A DNA stretch of 18,317 bases from assembly GCA_052093225.1 (NCBI GenBank), contig JBQDDG010000051.1, forward strand, positions 1 to 18,317, in the 5' to 3' direction. The DNA is from JB111 sp052093225. GTDB taxonomy: Bacteria; Actinomycetota; Actinomycetes; Actinomycetales; Actinomycetaceae. The notes beneath the pieces were generated by a model that worked only from the letters and a program-made list of their open reading frames with translations, had not been told where the DNA came from and did not search any database. Positions 5,335 through 13,079 of the stretch are shown here, piece after piece (the stretch's first letter is position 1; every line of letters begins with the position of its first letter). The position numbers and the translations under genes are program-made.

Positions 5335-6777
5335 GTGAATGCCCGACGCCACGACGCACCTGAGCTCACCGCCCCCGACGCCGTCATCATCGTGCTCTAC
5401 GGCGCGTCCGGCGATCTCGCCCATCGCATGGTGCTGCCTGCGATCGCCGAGATCCGCACGCGCGACCTCATGCCCGAGCACTGGGCGGTCATCGCGTCCG
5501 CACGCGAGGAGCTGAGCGACGAGGAGTTCCGCGCCCGGGTGCGTGAGGACCTCGAGGAGGGCCCGAACGGCCTCCCGGACGACGTCGAGGAGATCCTCTC
5601 TCACTTCTTCTACGCGCACGGCAGGTTCGGCCCGGGCGACGAGTCCGTGCTGCCCGCCGTGCTCGACGAGCGCTACCGGGCCCTGTGGTCGGAGGCCAAC
5701 GAGGAGCCGCTCGTCGTCCACTTCCTCGCCGTCCCGCCCAGCGGGTTCCGGTCGGTGACCAAGGGGCTCGAGGCGCACGACCTCATCACCGAGACCACCC
5801 GGGTGGTGTTCGAGAAGCCCTACGGCACGGACCGCAAGAGCTTCGAGCAGCTCGACCGGGACGTGAAGAAGGTCCTCGACGAGAAGCAGATCTTCCGCAT
5901 CGACCACTTCCTCGGCAAGGAGGGCGTGCAGACGATCTACGTCCTCCGGTTCGCCAACCACCTCTTCGGCTCGGAGTGGGACCGGCACTCGGTCAGCCAG
6001 GTGCAGATCGACGTCCCCGAGGACCTCGACGTGGCCGACCGCGTCGACTTCTACGAGCAGACCGGAGCCGCGCTCGACATGCTCGTCACCCACCTGTTCC
6101 AGGTGCTCGGCCAGGTGGCGATGGACCCGCCGTTCGACATCCGTGACCCCGAGCAGATCCTCTACGAGCGCGAGCGCGCGCTGAGGGCCCTGCGCCTCGA
6201 CCCCGAGGAGGTCGTCCTCGGCCAGTTCGACGGCTACCGGGAGCTCGAGGGCGTGGACCCCGAGTCCGACCAGGACACCTTCGTCGCCGCCCGCGTCTGG
6301 GTGGACACCGACCGCTGGCGCGGCGTGCCGTTCCTCCTGCGCACCGGCAAGCGGATGGCGCGCAAGGCCCAGCGCATGACGCTCGTCCTGCGCCGGCCCG
6401 ACGGCCCGCTGTTCGACGAGGGCCTCGAGCCGAACACGATCGAGGTCAACTTCGCCGGTGCCGGCGCCGTCTCCCTCAACATCACCGTCAAGACGCCCGG
6501 CCCCGAGCTCACCTTCTCCTCCGGCCGCGCGCAGCTCGACCTCAACGACGTGCCCCGCTCGGAGGCGCTGAGCCCGTACGCGTCGCTCATCCACGACGTC
6601 CTCACCGGGGACCGCTCGCTGTTCACCACCGCCGAGGGGCTGCGCGCCGCGTTCGACGCGTTCGAGCCCCTGCAGACCGAGGACCGCCCGAAGCCGCTCC
6701 CGTACGCGCCCGGTACGTGGGGCCCGTCGGCGGCGGCGGACCTCGCCCTGCCGTACAGGTGGATGCTCGGACAGTGA
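5335..6777 (+). CDS. zwf: Glucose-6-phosphate dehydrogenase homologue
   Basis: Oxidises glucose 6-phosphate to 6-phosphogluconolactone, making NAD(P)H at the entry of the pentose phosphate pathway. The dinucleotide-binding GASGDLA is at 23-29, EKPYG at 160-164, the active-site signature RIDHFLGKE at 188-196, and the general-base histidine is H253 in TGAALDMLVTHLFQVL. The C-terminal GTWGPSAA is typical. At 480 residues it is slightly short (usual about 490-515). One oddity: the lysine normally two residues after GxxGDLA-x-R (K21 in Leuconostoc numbering) is Met32 here. The usual actinobacterial partners tal, tkt, opcA and pgl are absent, so this may be a second, divergent paralogue. GTG start at 5335, probably leaderless. 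It overlaps putA by 4 nt. Confidence 0.93.
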   Translation: MNARRHDAPELTAPDAVIIVLYGASGDLAHRMVLPAIAEIRTRDLMPEHWAVIASAREELSDEEFRARVREDLEEGPNGLPDDVEEILSHFFYAHGRFGPGDESVLPAVLDERYRALWSEANEEPLVVHFLAVPPSGFRSVTKGLEAHDLITETTRVVFEKPYGTDRKSFEQLDRDVKKVLDEKQIFRIDHFLGKEGVQTIYVLRFANHLFGSEWDRHSVSQVQIDVPEDLDVADRVDFYEQTGAALDMLVTHLFQVLGQVAMDPPFDIRDPEQILYERERALRALRLDPEEVVLGQFDGYRELEGVDPESDQDTFVAARVWVDTDRWRGVPFLLRTGKRMARKAQRMTLVLRRPDGPLFDEGLEPNTIEVNFAGAGAVSLNITVKTPGPELTFSSGRAQLDLNDVPRSEALSPYASLIHDVLTGDRSLFTTAEGLRAAFDAFEPLQTEDRPKPLPYAPGTWGPSAAADLALPYRWMLGQ

Positions 6778-9700
6778 CCGAGGGGCAGTCGGTCGTCGAC
6801 GCGGCGAGCGGGCTCGCGCGCCGCTGGGCCGCCGCGAGCGGGTCGGGAGAGCGGCCCGAGGAGCGCGCCGCCACGCGTCGGCTGTCCGATCTGCTCGCCG
6901 ACCCCGCGGGCCTCGACCTGGCGGTGCGGTTCGTCGACCGCGTGGCGCGCCCCGAGGACCTGTCCGTCGCGGCCCGAGCGCTGGCCAGGATCGGTGGCGG
7001 GGGCGGCGCGACCTTCCTGTCCCCGGTGGACCGTGCGCTGCTCGGCGCCGGGGCGCTCGTCGGCCGCTTCGCCCCGAGCGTCGTCGTCCCGCTCGCGCGG
7101 CGGCGCCTCAGGCAGATGGTGGGCCACCTCGTCGTCGACGCGACGGACGACGCGCTCACCGAGCGCCTGGCCCGCGCGGCCCGGGACGGCGAGCGGCTCA
7201 ACCTCAACCTCCTCGGGGAGGCGGTCCTCGGTGAGCAGGAGGCGGCCGACCGCGCGCGCCGCACGCTCGAGCTCGTGCGGCGCCCCGACGTCGAGCACGT
7301 CTCCGTCAAGGTCTCCACCCTGGTCCCGCAGATCTCGGTCTGGGACACCGAGGGCACCGTCGAGCGCGTGGGGGAGCGGCTGCGGCCGATCTACCGCGCG
7401 GCGCTCGGGCAGGACCCGCAGGTGTTCGTCAACCTCGACATGGAGGAGTACCCGGACCTCGACCTCACCGTCGAGGCCTTCACCGCGATCCTCGCCGAGG
7501 ACGAGTTCCTCCAGCTCTCCGCCGGGATCGTGCTCCAGGCCTACCTGCCGGACTCCTCCGCGGCGCTCGACCGGCTGCTGGCCTTTGCGCGCGGACGCCG
7601 CGACGCCGGGGGAGCGCCCGTCGGCATCCGGGTGGTCAAGGGCGCGAACCTCTCGATGGAACGCGTCCAGGGCGAGCTGCGCGGCTGGCCCCAGGCCCCC
7701 TTCACCACCAAGCCCGAGACGGACGCCTCCTACCTGCGCCTCGTCGACCGCGCGCTGCGGCCCGAGAACGCAGGCGCGGTCCGCATCGGGCTCGCCTCCC
7801 ACAACCTCTTCGACGTCGCGCACGCCCACCTCCTCGCCGCCGAGCGGGACGTGGGCGCGATGATGGACGTCGAGATGCTCCAGGGCATGGCTCCCGCGCA
7901 GGCACGCGCGGTGGCCGCCGACGCCGGGCGCATCGTCCTGTACACGCCCGTGGTGGCCCCGAAGGACATGGACTCGGCGATCGCCTACCTCGTGCGCCGC
8001 CTCGAGGAGTCCGCCGCCCCCGAGAACTTCGTCCACGCCGTCGCGGCCGGCGGCGCCCTTGACGACGTGCTCGACGAGCAGGAGGGCCGCTACCGCGCCT
8101 CCGTGGTGGCCGCGGGATCCCCGGCGCCCCCGCCGCGCCGGACGGGCGCGCGGGTCCGGTCAGGTGCACGGTTCGTCCAGGCGGTCGACACGGACCCGGC
8201 GCTCGCGGCCTCGCGGGTCTGGGCCGCCGAGCACGTCGCGGCCGAGCGGCGCAGCCCCGGCACGCCGGTCCCGTCGTCGACGGCGGACGTCGACGCCGCC
8301 GTCGAGCGCGGCCTGGCCGCGGGGTCGCGGTGGTCCGCCCTCGAGCCGGGCGAGCGGGCGCGGGTGCTGCGGCTCGCCGCGGACCGGCTCGAGGAACGTC
8401 GCGGTGAGCTCGTCGGCCAGGCGGCCGCCGAGGCCGGCAAGGTGATCGACGAGTCCGACCCGGAGATCTCCGAGGCGATCGACTTCGCCCGCTACTACGC
8501 CGACCGCGCGGCGGACCTCTCGCTGTTCGCCGACCACCTCGACACCGACGGCGCGCGGTTCGAGCCCGACCGCCTCGTCGTCGTCACGCCGCCGTGGAAC
8601 TTCCCCGTCGCCATCCCGACCGGCGGGATGACCTCGGCGCTCGCCGCGGGCGCCGCCGTCATCGTCAAGCCGGCCCCCCAGACGCCGGTGCTCGCCGAGA
8701 TCGTCGCCGAGGCGATCCGCGGGGCGGTGACGGACGCCGGTCACGACCCCGACGTCCTGCAGGTGCTCCGCGCCCGGGAGAACGAGGTCGGGCACCGGCT
8801 CGTCACGCACGAGGACGTCGACCGCGTCCTGCTCACCGGCTCGACCGGGACCGCCGGGCTGTTCGCCGGCTGGCGGGCCGGTCGGGAGTCCGGGCACGGC
8901 GTGATCGCGGAGACCTCCGGCAAGAACGCCATGGTCGTCACGCCCTCGGCGGACTACGACCTCGCGGTGGCCGACCTCGTCCGCTCCGCGTTCGGGCACA
9001 CCGGTCAGAAGTGTTCCGCGGCGTCCGTCGCCGTCCTCGTCGGTCAGGCGGGGACGAGCGAGCGCTTCCGGCGCCAGCTTGTCGACGCCGTCGGCTCGCT
9101 GCGGGTGGGGTGGCCGAACGACCTCGGCGTCACCACCGGACCGCTGACCGAACCGGCCACCGGGAGACTGCTGCACGCGCTGACCGAGCCCGGTGCGGGG
9201 GAGACCTGGCTGGTCCGCCCGCGCCGCCTCGACGGCGAGGGGCGGCTGTGGACCCCGGGCGTGCTCGACGGCGTCGCGCCGGGTTCGCAGGCCCACCTCA
9301 CGGAGTTCTTCGGGCCGGTGCTCGCGCTCATGCGCGCGGACTCCCTCGACGAGGCGATCGAGCTGGTCAACGCCACCGACTATGGCCTCACCTCCGGGCT
9401 GCAGTCGCTCGACCCGGCGGAGGTCGAGCAGTGGACCGAGCGGGTCGACGCCGGCAACCTCTACGTCAACCGCCACTGCACCGGCGCGATCGTGCAGCGC
9501 CAGCCGTTCGGCGGCTGGAAGGACTCCTCGGTGGGGCCGGGCGCGAAGGCGGGCGGACCGAACTACGTCACGCAGCTCGGCCGCTGGGTGGGGGACGGCC
9601 TGCCGCAGCAGACGGACACGCCGTCGGCGCGGGTGCGCGAGGCCCTCGCCGACCTCACCGGACTCGTGCCGCTGCAGTCGGACCGGCGCTGGCTACGGGC

Positions 9701-10226
9701 CGCCGTCGGGTCGGACGCGCGGGCCTGGGCCCGCGACCTCGCGCTGGACCACGATCCCACCGGTCTCGACGCCGAGGCGAACGTGCTGCGCTACCGGCCC
9801 CTGCCCGCCGTGCACGTGCGCGCCGGCACGGATGCCCGCCCCGTGGACCTCGTGCGGCTCGTCCTCGCCGCCGAGGTGACCGGCACGCTCGTGCGGATCT
9901 CGCTGCACCCCGAGCTGTCCGCGCGGCTGAAGGCGAGCGAGGACCAGGGGGAGCCGGCGCGCCGCGCGCTCCGGCGGCTGGGCGAGAGCATCGCGGGCGT
10001 CGAGACGGCCGAGGCGTTCGCCGAGCGGCTGGCGGGCGGCAGGGGGCGCGTGCGCGTCCTCGGCACGGAGCGCGAGGAGCTCGGCGACCTGCTCGCCGAC
10101 GTCCGCTACGACGTCTCGACCGCCCCCGTGCTCGCCAACGGGCGGCGCGAGCTCCTCACGCTGCTGCGCGAGCAGGCGGTCTCGACGACCCTGCACCGCC
10201 TCGGGCACCTCCCGGCGCAGGACTGA
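6774..10226 (+). CDS. putA: Bifunctional proline dehydrogenase / glutamate-semialdehyde dehydrogenase (PutA)
   Basis: Oxidises proline to glutamate in two steps: an FAD-dependent proline dehydrogenase, then an NAD-dependent 1-pyrroline-5-carboxylate (glutamate semialdehyde) dehydrogenase. 1150 residues. The PRODH barrel spans about 95-430: HVSVKVSTLVPQ (near 174), YLPDS (257-261), VKGAN (288-292), ASHN (341-344), and the substrate-binding arginine pair R408-R409 in VRRLEE. The ALDH domain spans about 480-960: TPPWNFP (605-611), catalytic E713 in AETSGKN, nucleophile C747 in GQKCSAAS, and EFFGPVLA. A C-terminal domain of about 190 residues follows, as in long PutA forms. There is no DNA-binding ribbon-helix-helix, so it is not a self-regulating PutA. 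The GTG at 6774 overlaps the zwf stop (GTGA); an upstream in-frame ATG at 6717 would lie deep in zwf. Confidence 0.97.
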   Translation: MTEGQSVVDAASGLARRWAAASGSGERPEERAATRRLSDLLADPAGLDLAVRFVDRVARPEDLSVAARALARIGGGGGATFLSPVDRALLGAGALVGRFAPSVVVPLARRRLRQMVGHLVVDATDDALTERLARAARDGERLNLNLLGEAVLGEQEAADRARRTLELVRRPDVEHVSVKVSTLVPQISVWDTEGTVERVGERLRPIYRAALGQDPQVFVNLDMEEYPDLDLTVEAFTAILAEDEFLQLSAGIVLQAYLPDSSAALDRLLAFARGRRDAGGAPVGIRVVKGANLSMERVQGELRGWPQAPFTTKPETDASYLRLVDRALRPENAGAVRIGLASHNLFDVAHAHLLAAERDVGAMMDVEMLQGMAPAQARAVAADAGRIVLYTPVVAPKDMDSAIAYLVRRLEESAAPENFVHAVAAGGALDDVLDEQEGRYRASVVAAGSPAPPPRRTGARVRSGARFVQAVDTDPALAASRVWAAEHVAAERRSPGTPVPSSTADVDAAVERGLAAGSRWSALEPGERARVLRLAADRLEERRGELVGQAAAEAGKVIDESDPEISEAIDFARYYADRAADLSLFADHLDTDGARFEPDRLVVVTPPWNFPVAIPTGGMTSALAAGAAVIVKPAPQTPVLAEIVAEAIRGAVTDAGHDPDVLQVLRARENEVGHRLVTHEDVDRVLLTGSTGTAGLFAGWRAGRESGHGVIAETSGKNAMVVTPSADYDLAVADLVRSAFGHTGQKCSAASVAVLVGQAGTSERFRRQLVDAVGSLRVGWPNDLGVTTGPLTEPATGRLLHALTEPGAGETWLVRPRRLDGEGRLWTPGVLDGVAPGSQAHLTEFFGPVLALMRADSLDEAIELVNATDYGLTSGLQSLDPAEVEQWTERVDAGNLYVNRHCTGAIVQRQPFGGWKDSSVGPGAKAGGPNYVTQLGRWVGDGLPQQTDTPSARVREALADLTGLVPLQSDRRWLRAAVGSDARAWARDLALDHDPTGLDAEANVLRYRPLPAVHVRAGTDARPVDLVRLVLAAEVTGTLVRISLHPELSARLKASEDQGEPARRALRRLGESIAGVETAEAFAERLAGGRGRVRVLGTEREELGDLLADVRYDVSTAPVLANGRRELLTLLREQAVSTTLHRLGHLPAQD

Positions 10227-10276
10227 GCGGGGCCGGGTCCGGCGACACCGGGCCGAACCGGCGTCGGGCTCGACGG

Positions 10277-10362
10277 CACCGGGTCCGGTGGCGCCCGGCC
10301 GGGTGGACCGTCGGGCGGTCACGGCCGCCGCTCCACGGCCACGGGGGACGGTCGGGCGACCG
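10277..10362. terminator. Convergent GC hairpins between putA and the DUF2505 gene
   Basis: Two short hairpins lie in the 144-bp gap between the putA stop and the DUF2505 stop. CACCGG/CCGGTG is at 10277-10290 (2-nt loop) and CGGTCG/CGACCG at 10349-10362 (2-nt loop). The gap is very GC-rich and has no T-run. As the genes converge here, these are the best candidates for their shared transcription end. Confidence 0.4.
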
Positions 10363-10370
10363 CCCCGGCG

Positions 10371-10889
10371 TCAGTCGCGGGACCCGTCGGCGTCCTGCTC
10401 GGCGAGGAACGCGAGGCCGACCCGGCGCTCGGCCTCGAGCACGGTGTCGACGGCGCCGACCACCGCGGACTCGATCTTCCGGCCCAGTAGCGGGATGGAG
10501 CAGGTGACGTCGCCCCGGTAGTCGAGGGCGGTCCCGCCGTCGACGGGGCGCAGCGCCTGCGTGCCGTTGACGCGGGCGGGCACGCCGGAGACGTTGAGCG
10601 AGAACTCGGCGGAGCGGGAGTCGTCGGCGGCGGCCGCGCTCCACCGCTCCTCGATCCGCACGACGAAGCTGTCGCCCACCAGCCCGCGGTAGGTCGCGGG
10701 GATGATCGTCGTCGGGATCGTCGCGTCGACGTCGAGGACGAACGCCCCGTCGTCCTCGGACGAGATGCTCGCGTCGTGCTTCGTGGCGCCGGCGGCGCGC
10801 ACGCGACGGTCCGTGAAGTCACGGTCGGCGAGCATCGCCGCGACCCGGTCGGGGGGTGCGGGGAACTCGACGGTGTGGTCGAAGCGCAT
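10371..10889 (-). CDS. DUF2505 family protein (SRPBCC fold)
   Basis: A 172-residue actinobacterial protein of the DUF2505 family, within the START/SRPBCC superfamily that forms a cavity for hydrophobic ligands. The opening MRFDHTVEFPAPPDRVAAMLADRDFTDRR is characteristic: a first strand, then the helix that lines the pocket. The C-terminal long helix (GRKIESAVVGAVDTVLEAERRVG, about 136-158) is also typical. No catalytic residues are known for the family and the ligand is unknown. The ATG at 10889 has GGAG (10895-10898) 5 nt upstream, and a TACGCT -10 box lies 32 nt upstream. It is divergent from pdtaS. Confidence 0.85.
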   Translation of the reverse strand: MRFDHTVEFPAPPDRVAAMLADRDFTDRRVRAAGATKHDASISSEDDGAFVLDVDATIPTTIIPATYRGLVGDSFVVRIEERWSAAAADDSRSAEFSLNVSGVPARVNGTQALRPVDGGTALDYRGDVTCSIPLLGRKIESAVVGAVDTVLEAERRVGLAFLAEQDADGSRD

Positions 10890-10920
10890 GGGTGCTCCAT
10901 CTCTGGCAGGGACTGTCCCC

Positions 10921-10926
10921 AGCGTA
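10921..10926 (-). promoter_or_regulatory. -10 box of the DUF2505 gene
   Basis: Minus-strand TACGCT (10926-10921) predicts a start near 10914 and a leader of about 25 nt carrying a Shine-Dalgarno. The predicted start falls inside a small palindrome, GGGAC-T-GTCCC (10909-10919), which could be an operator. Confidence 0.4.
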
Positions 10927-10998
10927 GGTCGGCGGGCTCCCGGGCGCCGGGTGCGCCCGTATCCGCGGGACCGGCTCGGTCCGCCTGCCGCGGCGCTC

Positions 10999-11004
10999 TA
11001 CGCT
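10999..11004 (+). promoter_or_regulatory. -10 box of pdtaS (leaderless type)
   Basis: TACGCT is followed by 6 nt (GAGGGT) and the GTG start at 11011. The box is the same hexamer used on the opposite strand for the DUF2505 gene, 73 bp away, giving a compact divergent promoter region. Confidence 0.5.
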
Positions 11005-11010
11005 GAGGGT

Positions 11011-12510
11011 GTGCCGACGCTGTCCAACATCCTCACCGAGTCCGAGTCACGCTCCCCGGGTGACATCGAGTGGCTCCATCAGCTCGTCGGGGACTGGCAG
11101 GTGATCGCGGACCTCACCTTCGCCGACCTGCTCCTGTGGGTGCCCGAGCTCGACGGGACGTTCACCGTCGCCGCCCACTGCCGCCCGCAGACCGGGGCGA
11201 CCGTCCACTACGACGACGCCGTGCGCAGCACCCCGGACCCCCAGCTCGCGCAGCTCATCGAGCACGCGATGTCCGACGCCGGCACCCACACCCGGGAGGT
11301 GGTGCGCGACGACGGCCGTCAGGTCCGCACGGTCCTCCAGCCGGTGCCGCACGAGGGGCGCATCGTGGCGGTGCTCGGCCGCGAGCAGGTCGTCTCGCCC
11401 GCGATGATGCGTTCCCGCATCGAGGTGGCGTACATGGAGATCGGCGACGCGCTCGCCGCGATGGTCTCCCGTGGCGAGTTCCCCCACCAGGGCGCACCGT
11501 CCGCCGAGCGGCACGGGACCCCTCGCGTGGGTGACGGCGTCATCCGGCTCGACGTCGACGGGCGGGTGACGTTCGCGAGCCCCAACGCCCTGAGCAACAT
11601 CCACCGGCTCGGCATCATCGGGGACCTGGGCGGCGAGGTGCTCGCCGAGCTGCTCACCGATCATCTCGAGGAGTCGGGGTCGATCGAGGAGACGCTCGCC
11701 GTCGTGGTCATGGGGCGCGCCGCGTGGCGCACCGAGGTCGAGGTCGGCAACGTCATCCTCTCCCTGCGGGCCATCCCGCTCACCGACCACTCCGAGCGCC
11801 GGGGCGCCCTCCTGCTCTGCCGGGACGTGTCCGAGATGCGCCGCCGGGAGCAGCAGCTCCTCACGAAGGACGCGACCATCCGGGAGATCCACCACCGGGT
11901 GAAGAACAACCTGCAGACCGTCTCGGCGCTGCTCCGGCTCCAGTCCAGGCGCAGCAGCAACGACGAGACCCGTGAGGCGCTCGGTCAGGCGGAGCGGCGC
12001 GTGACGACGATCGCGCTCGTGCACGACACGCTCGCCCAGGGCCTCGACGAGGTGGTCGACTTCGACGAGGTCTTCGGCCGGGTGTTCGCGCTCGCCGCCG
12101 ACGTCGCCGTGCCGGACGCGCGCGTGACCACGCGGATGATCGGCGAGTTCGGCATGGTTCCCGCCGACGTCGCGACGGCGCTCGCCGTCGTCCTCACCGA
12201 GCTCATCACCAACGCCGTGGAGCACGGCCTCTCGGGCCGGCCCGGCACCGTGGTGGTGCGCGTCGAGCACCACGAGGAGCAGCTGGAGATCTTCGTGACC
12301 GACGACGGCGTGGGGATCGCCGAGGACAAGGTCCTCACCGGCCTGGGCACGCAGATCGTCAAGACCCTCGTCGCGGGTGAGCTGGGCGGCGGTATCGACT
12401 GGCGCGCGGCGCCCGACGGGGGCACGGAGGTCCACCTGCGGGTGCGGGTGGGCCGGACCCGGTCGAGCTCGCCGATGCGGGTCGACCGGCTGGGTCGGCC
12501 GCTGCGCTGA
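11011..12510 (+). CDS. pdtaS: PdtaS-type sensor histidine kinase (HisKA_2)
   Basis: A 499-residue cytosolic sensor kinase closely resembling M. tuberculosis PdtaS (Rv3220c), which phosphorylates the ANTAR antiterminator PdtaR. Order: an N-terminal GAF-like domain (about 10-130, with DWQVIADLTFADLLLWV); a PAS-like domain (about 170-280, with GDGVIRLDVDGRVTFASPNALS); the HisKA_2 box KDATIREIHHRVKNNLQT with phospho-acceptor candidates H294/H295; then HATPase_c with N box ELITNAVEHGL, DDGVGI and GLGTQIV. No transmembrane segments are seen. The start is GTG at 11011: it gives VPTLSNILTESES, matching the start of known PdtaS proteins, and a TACGCT box lies 6 nt upstream. The frame is open further upstream but would cross the divergent gene. 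No pdtaR is in the window. Confidence 0.95.
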   Translation: MPTLSNILTESESRSPGDIEWLHQLVGDWQVIADLTFADLLLWVPELDGTFTVAAHCRPQTGATVHYDDAVRSTPDPQLAQLIEHAMSDAGTHTREVVRDDGRQVRTVLQPVPHEGRIVAVLGREQVVSPAMMRSRIEVAYMEIGDALAAMVSRGEFPHQGAPSAERHGTPRVGDGVIRLDVDGRVTFASPNALSNIHRLGIIGDLGGEVLAELLTDHLEESGSIEETLAVVVMGRAAWRTEVEVGNVILSLRAIPLTDHSERRGALLLCRDVSEMRRREQQLLTKDATIREIHHRVKNNLQTVSALLRLQSRRSSNDETREALGQAERRVTTIALVHDTLAQGLDEVVDFDEVFGRVFALAADVAVPDARVTTRMIGEFGMVPADVATALAVVLTELITNAVEHGLSGRPGTVVVRVEHHEEQLEIFVTDDGVGIAEDKVLTGLGTQIVKTLVAGELGGGIDWRAAPDGGTEVHLRVRVGRTRSSSPMRVDRLGRPLR

Positions 12511-12599
12511 TCGCGCGGGGAGAGTCAGCGGGGGTCGCGCCGGCGGGTCAGCAGGAAGCTCGCCGCCCGGGCCGACGCGATCGCGCGGGGAGAGTCAGC
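12509..12599. repeat. 21-bp direct repeat between pdtaS and whiB1
   Basis: The same 21-mer, starting GATCGCGCGGGG, occurs at 12509-12529 and 12579-12599, 70 bp apart. The left copy includes the last two bases of the pdtaS stop codon and the right copy includes the whiB1 stop. Read on the minus strand, each copy carries a TGA followed by the same bases. The 70-bp period suggests a partial tandem duplication of the convergent 3' ends. A 10-bp palindrome CGCGATCGCG sits at 12576-12585. Confidence 0.8.
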
Positions 12600-12843
12600 C
12601 GGCGCGGCGGGCGCGAGCGGTGCGGCGCTTGAGCGCGCGGCGCTCGTCCTCGGAGAGACCGCCCCAGACACCGGAGTCCTGGTTGTTCTCCATCGCCCAC
12701 TTCAGGCACGTGTCGACCACGGGGCAGGCGGCGCAGACGGCCTTCGCAGCGTCGATCTGAACCACCGCCGGACCCGTGTTCCCGATGGGGAAGAAGAGCT
12801 CCGGGTCTTCGGTCAGACACGCGGCTCGGTGACGCCAGTCCAC
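12595..12843 (-). CDS. whiB1: WhiB1-type iron-sulfur transcriptional regulator
   Basis: An 82-residue Wbl protein carrying a nitric-oxide- and oxygen-responsive [4Fe-4S] cluster; WhiB1 binds the primary sigma factor in mycobacteria. The four cluster cysteines fall at 9, 37, 40 and 46, the same numbering as M. tuberculosis WhiB1. The G[VI]WGG turn (GVWGG, about 58-62) and basic SEDERRALKRR tail are present. The frame is open to 12921, but GTG at 12843 is preferred: it gives VDWRHRAACL, matching the family start, and has GGAGGAAC (12846-12853) just upstream. It converges on pdtaS, the same neighbour as in mycobacteria (Rv3219/Rv3220c), so orthology is well supported. WhiB1 is essential in M. 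tuberculosis; essentiality here is inference. Confidence 0.96.
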   Translation of the reverse strand: MDWRHRAACLTEDPELFFPIGNTGPAVVQIDAAKAVCAACPVVDTCLKWAMENNQDSGVWGGLSEDERRALKRRTARARRAG

Positions 12844-13067
12844 TTGTTCCTCCAAGCACGCACGGCTCTGCCCTCCGGATGGTGGGGGTGCTCGCCGGGC
12901 GATGTAGTCGCTGCGAACCACAACAATCCCACGCGCATCAGACCCTCACAAGGCTCCCGGTCTCGCCTTGCTCACCTGAGCGCCGTGGGCTTACTCACAG
13001 GACTGTCGTCCTCCCGTCCTTTCGTCTTCACCTCCCGGACACCTGCGTCCGGATGACGGCGCCGACC

Positions 13068-13073
13068 TAGGCT
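13068..13073 (+). promoter_or_regulatory. -10 box of the small membrane protein gene (leaderless type)
   Basis: TAGGCT is followed by 6 nt (GGTGCG) and the GTG at 13080, predicting a leaderless transcript. No -35 resembling TTGACA is evident at 17-19 bp. The remaining gap 12854-13067 must also contain the whiB1 promoter, which I could not place with confidence. Confidence 0.5.
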
Positions 13074-13079
13074 GGTGCG

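Noticed and set aside
5251..9476. Long minus-strand open frames opposite zwf and putA (5251-6594, 6234-8036, 8160-9476)
   Set aside because: They lie wholly opposite well-recognised enzymes and have Arg/Glu/Val-rich compositions typical of GC shadow frames.
12844..12921. Longer WhiB1 start (MVRSDYIARR...)
   Set aside because: The internal GTG at 12843 has a strong GGAGGAAC and restores the family cysteine numbering 9/37/40/46.
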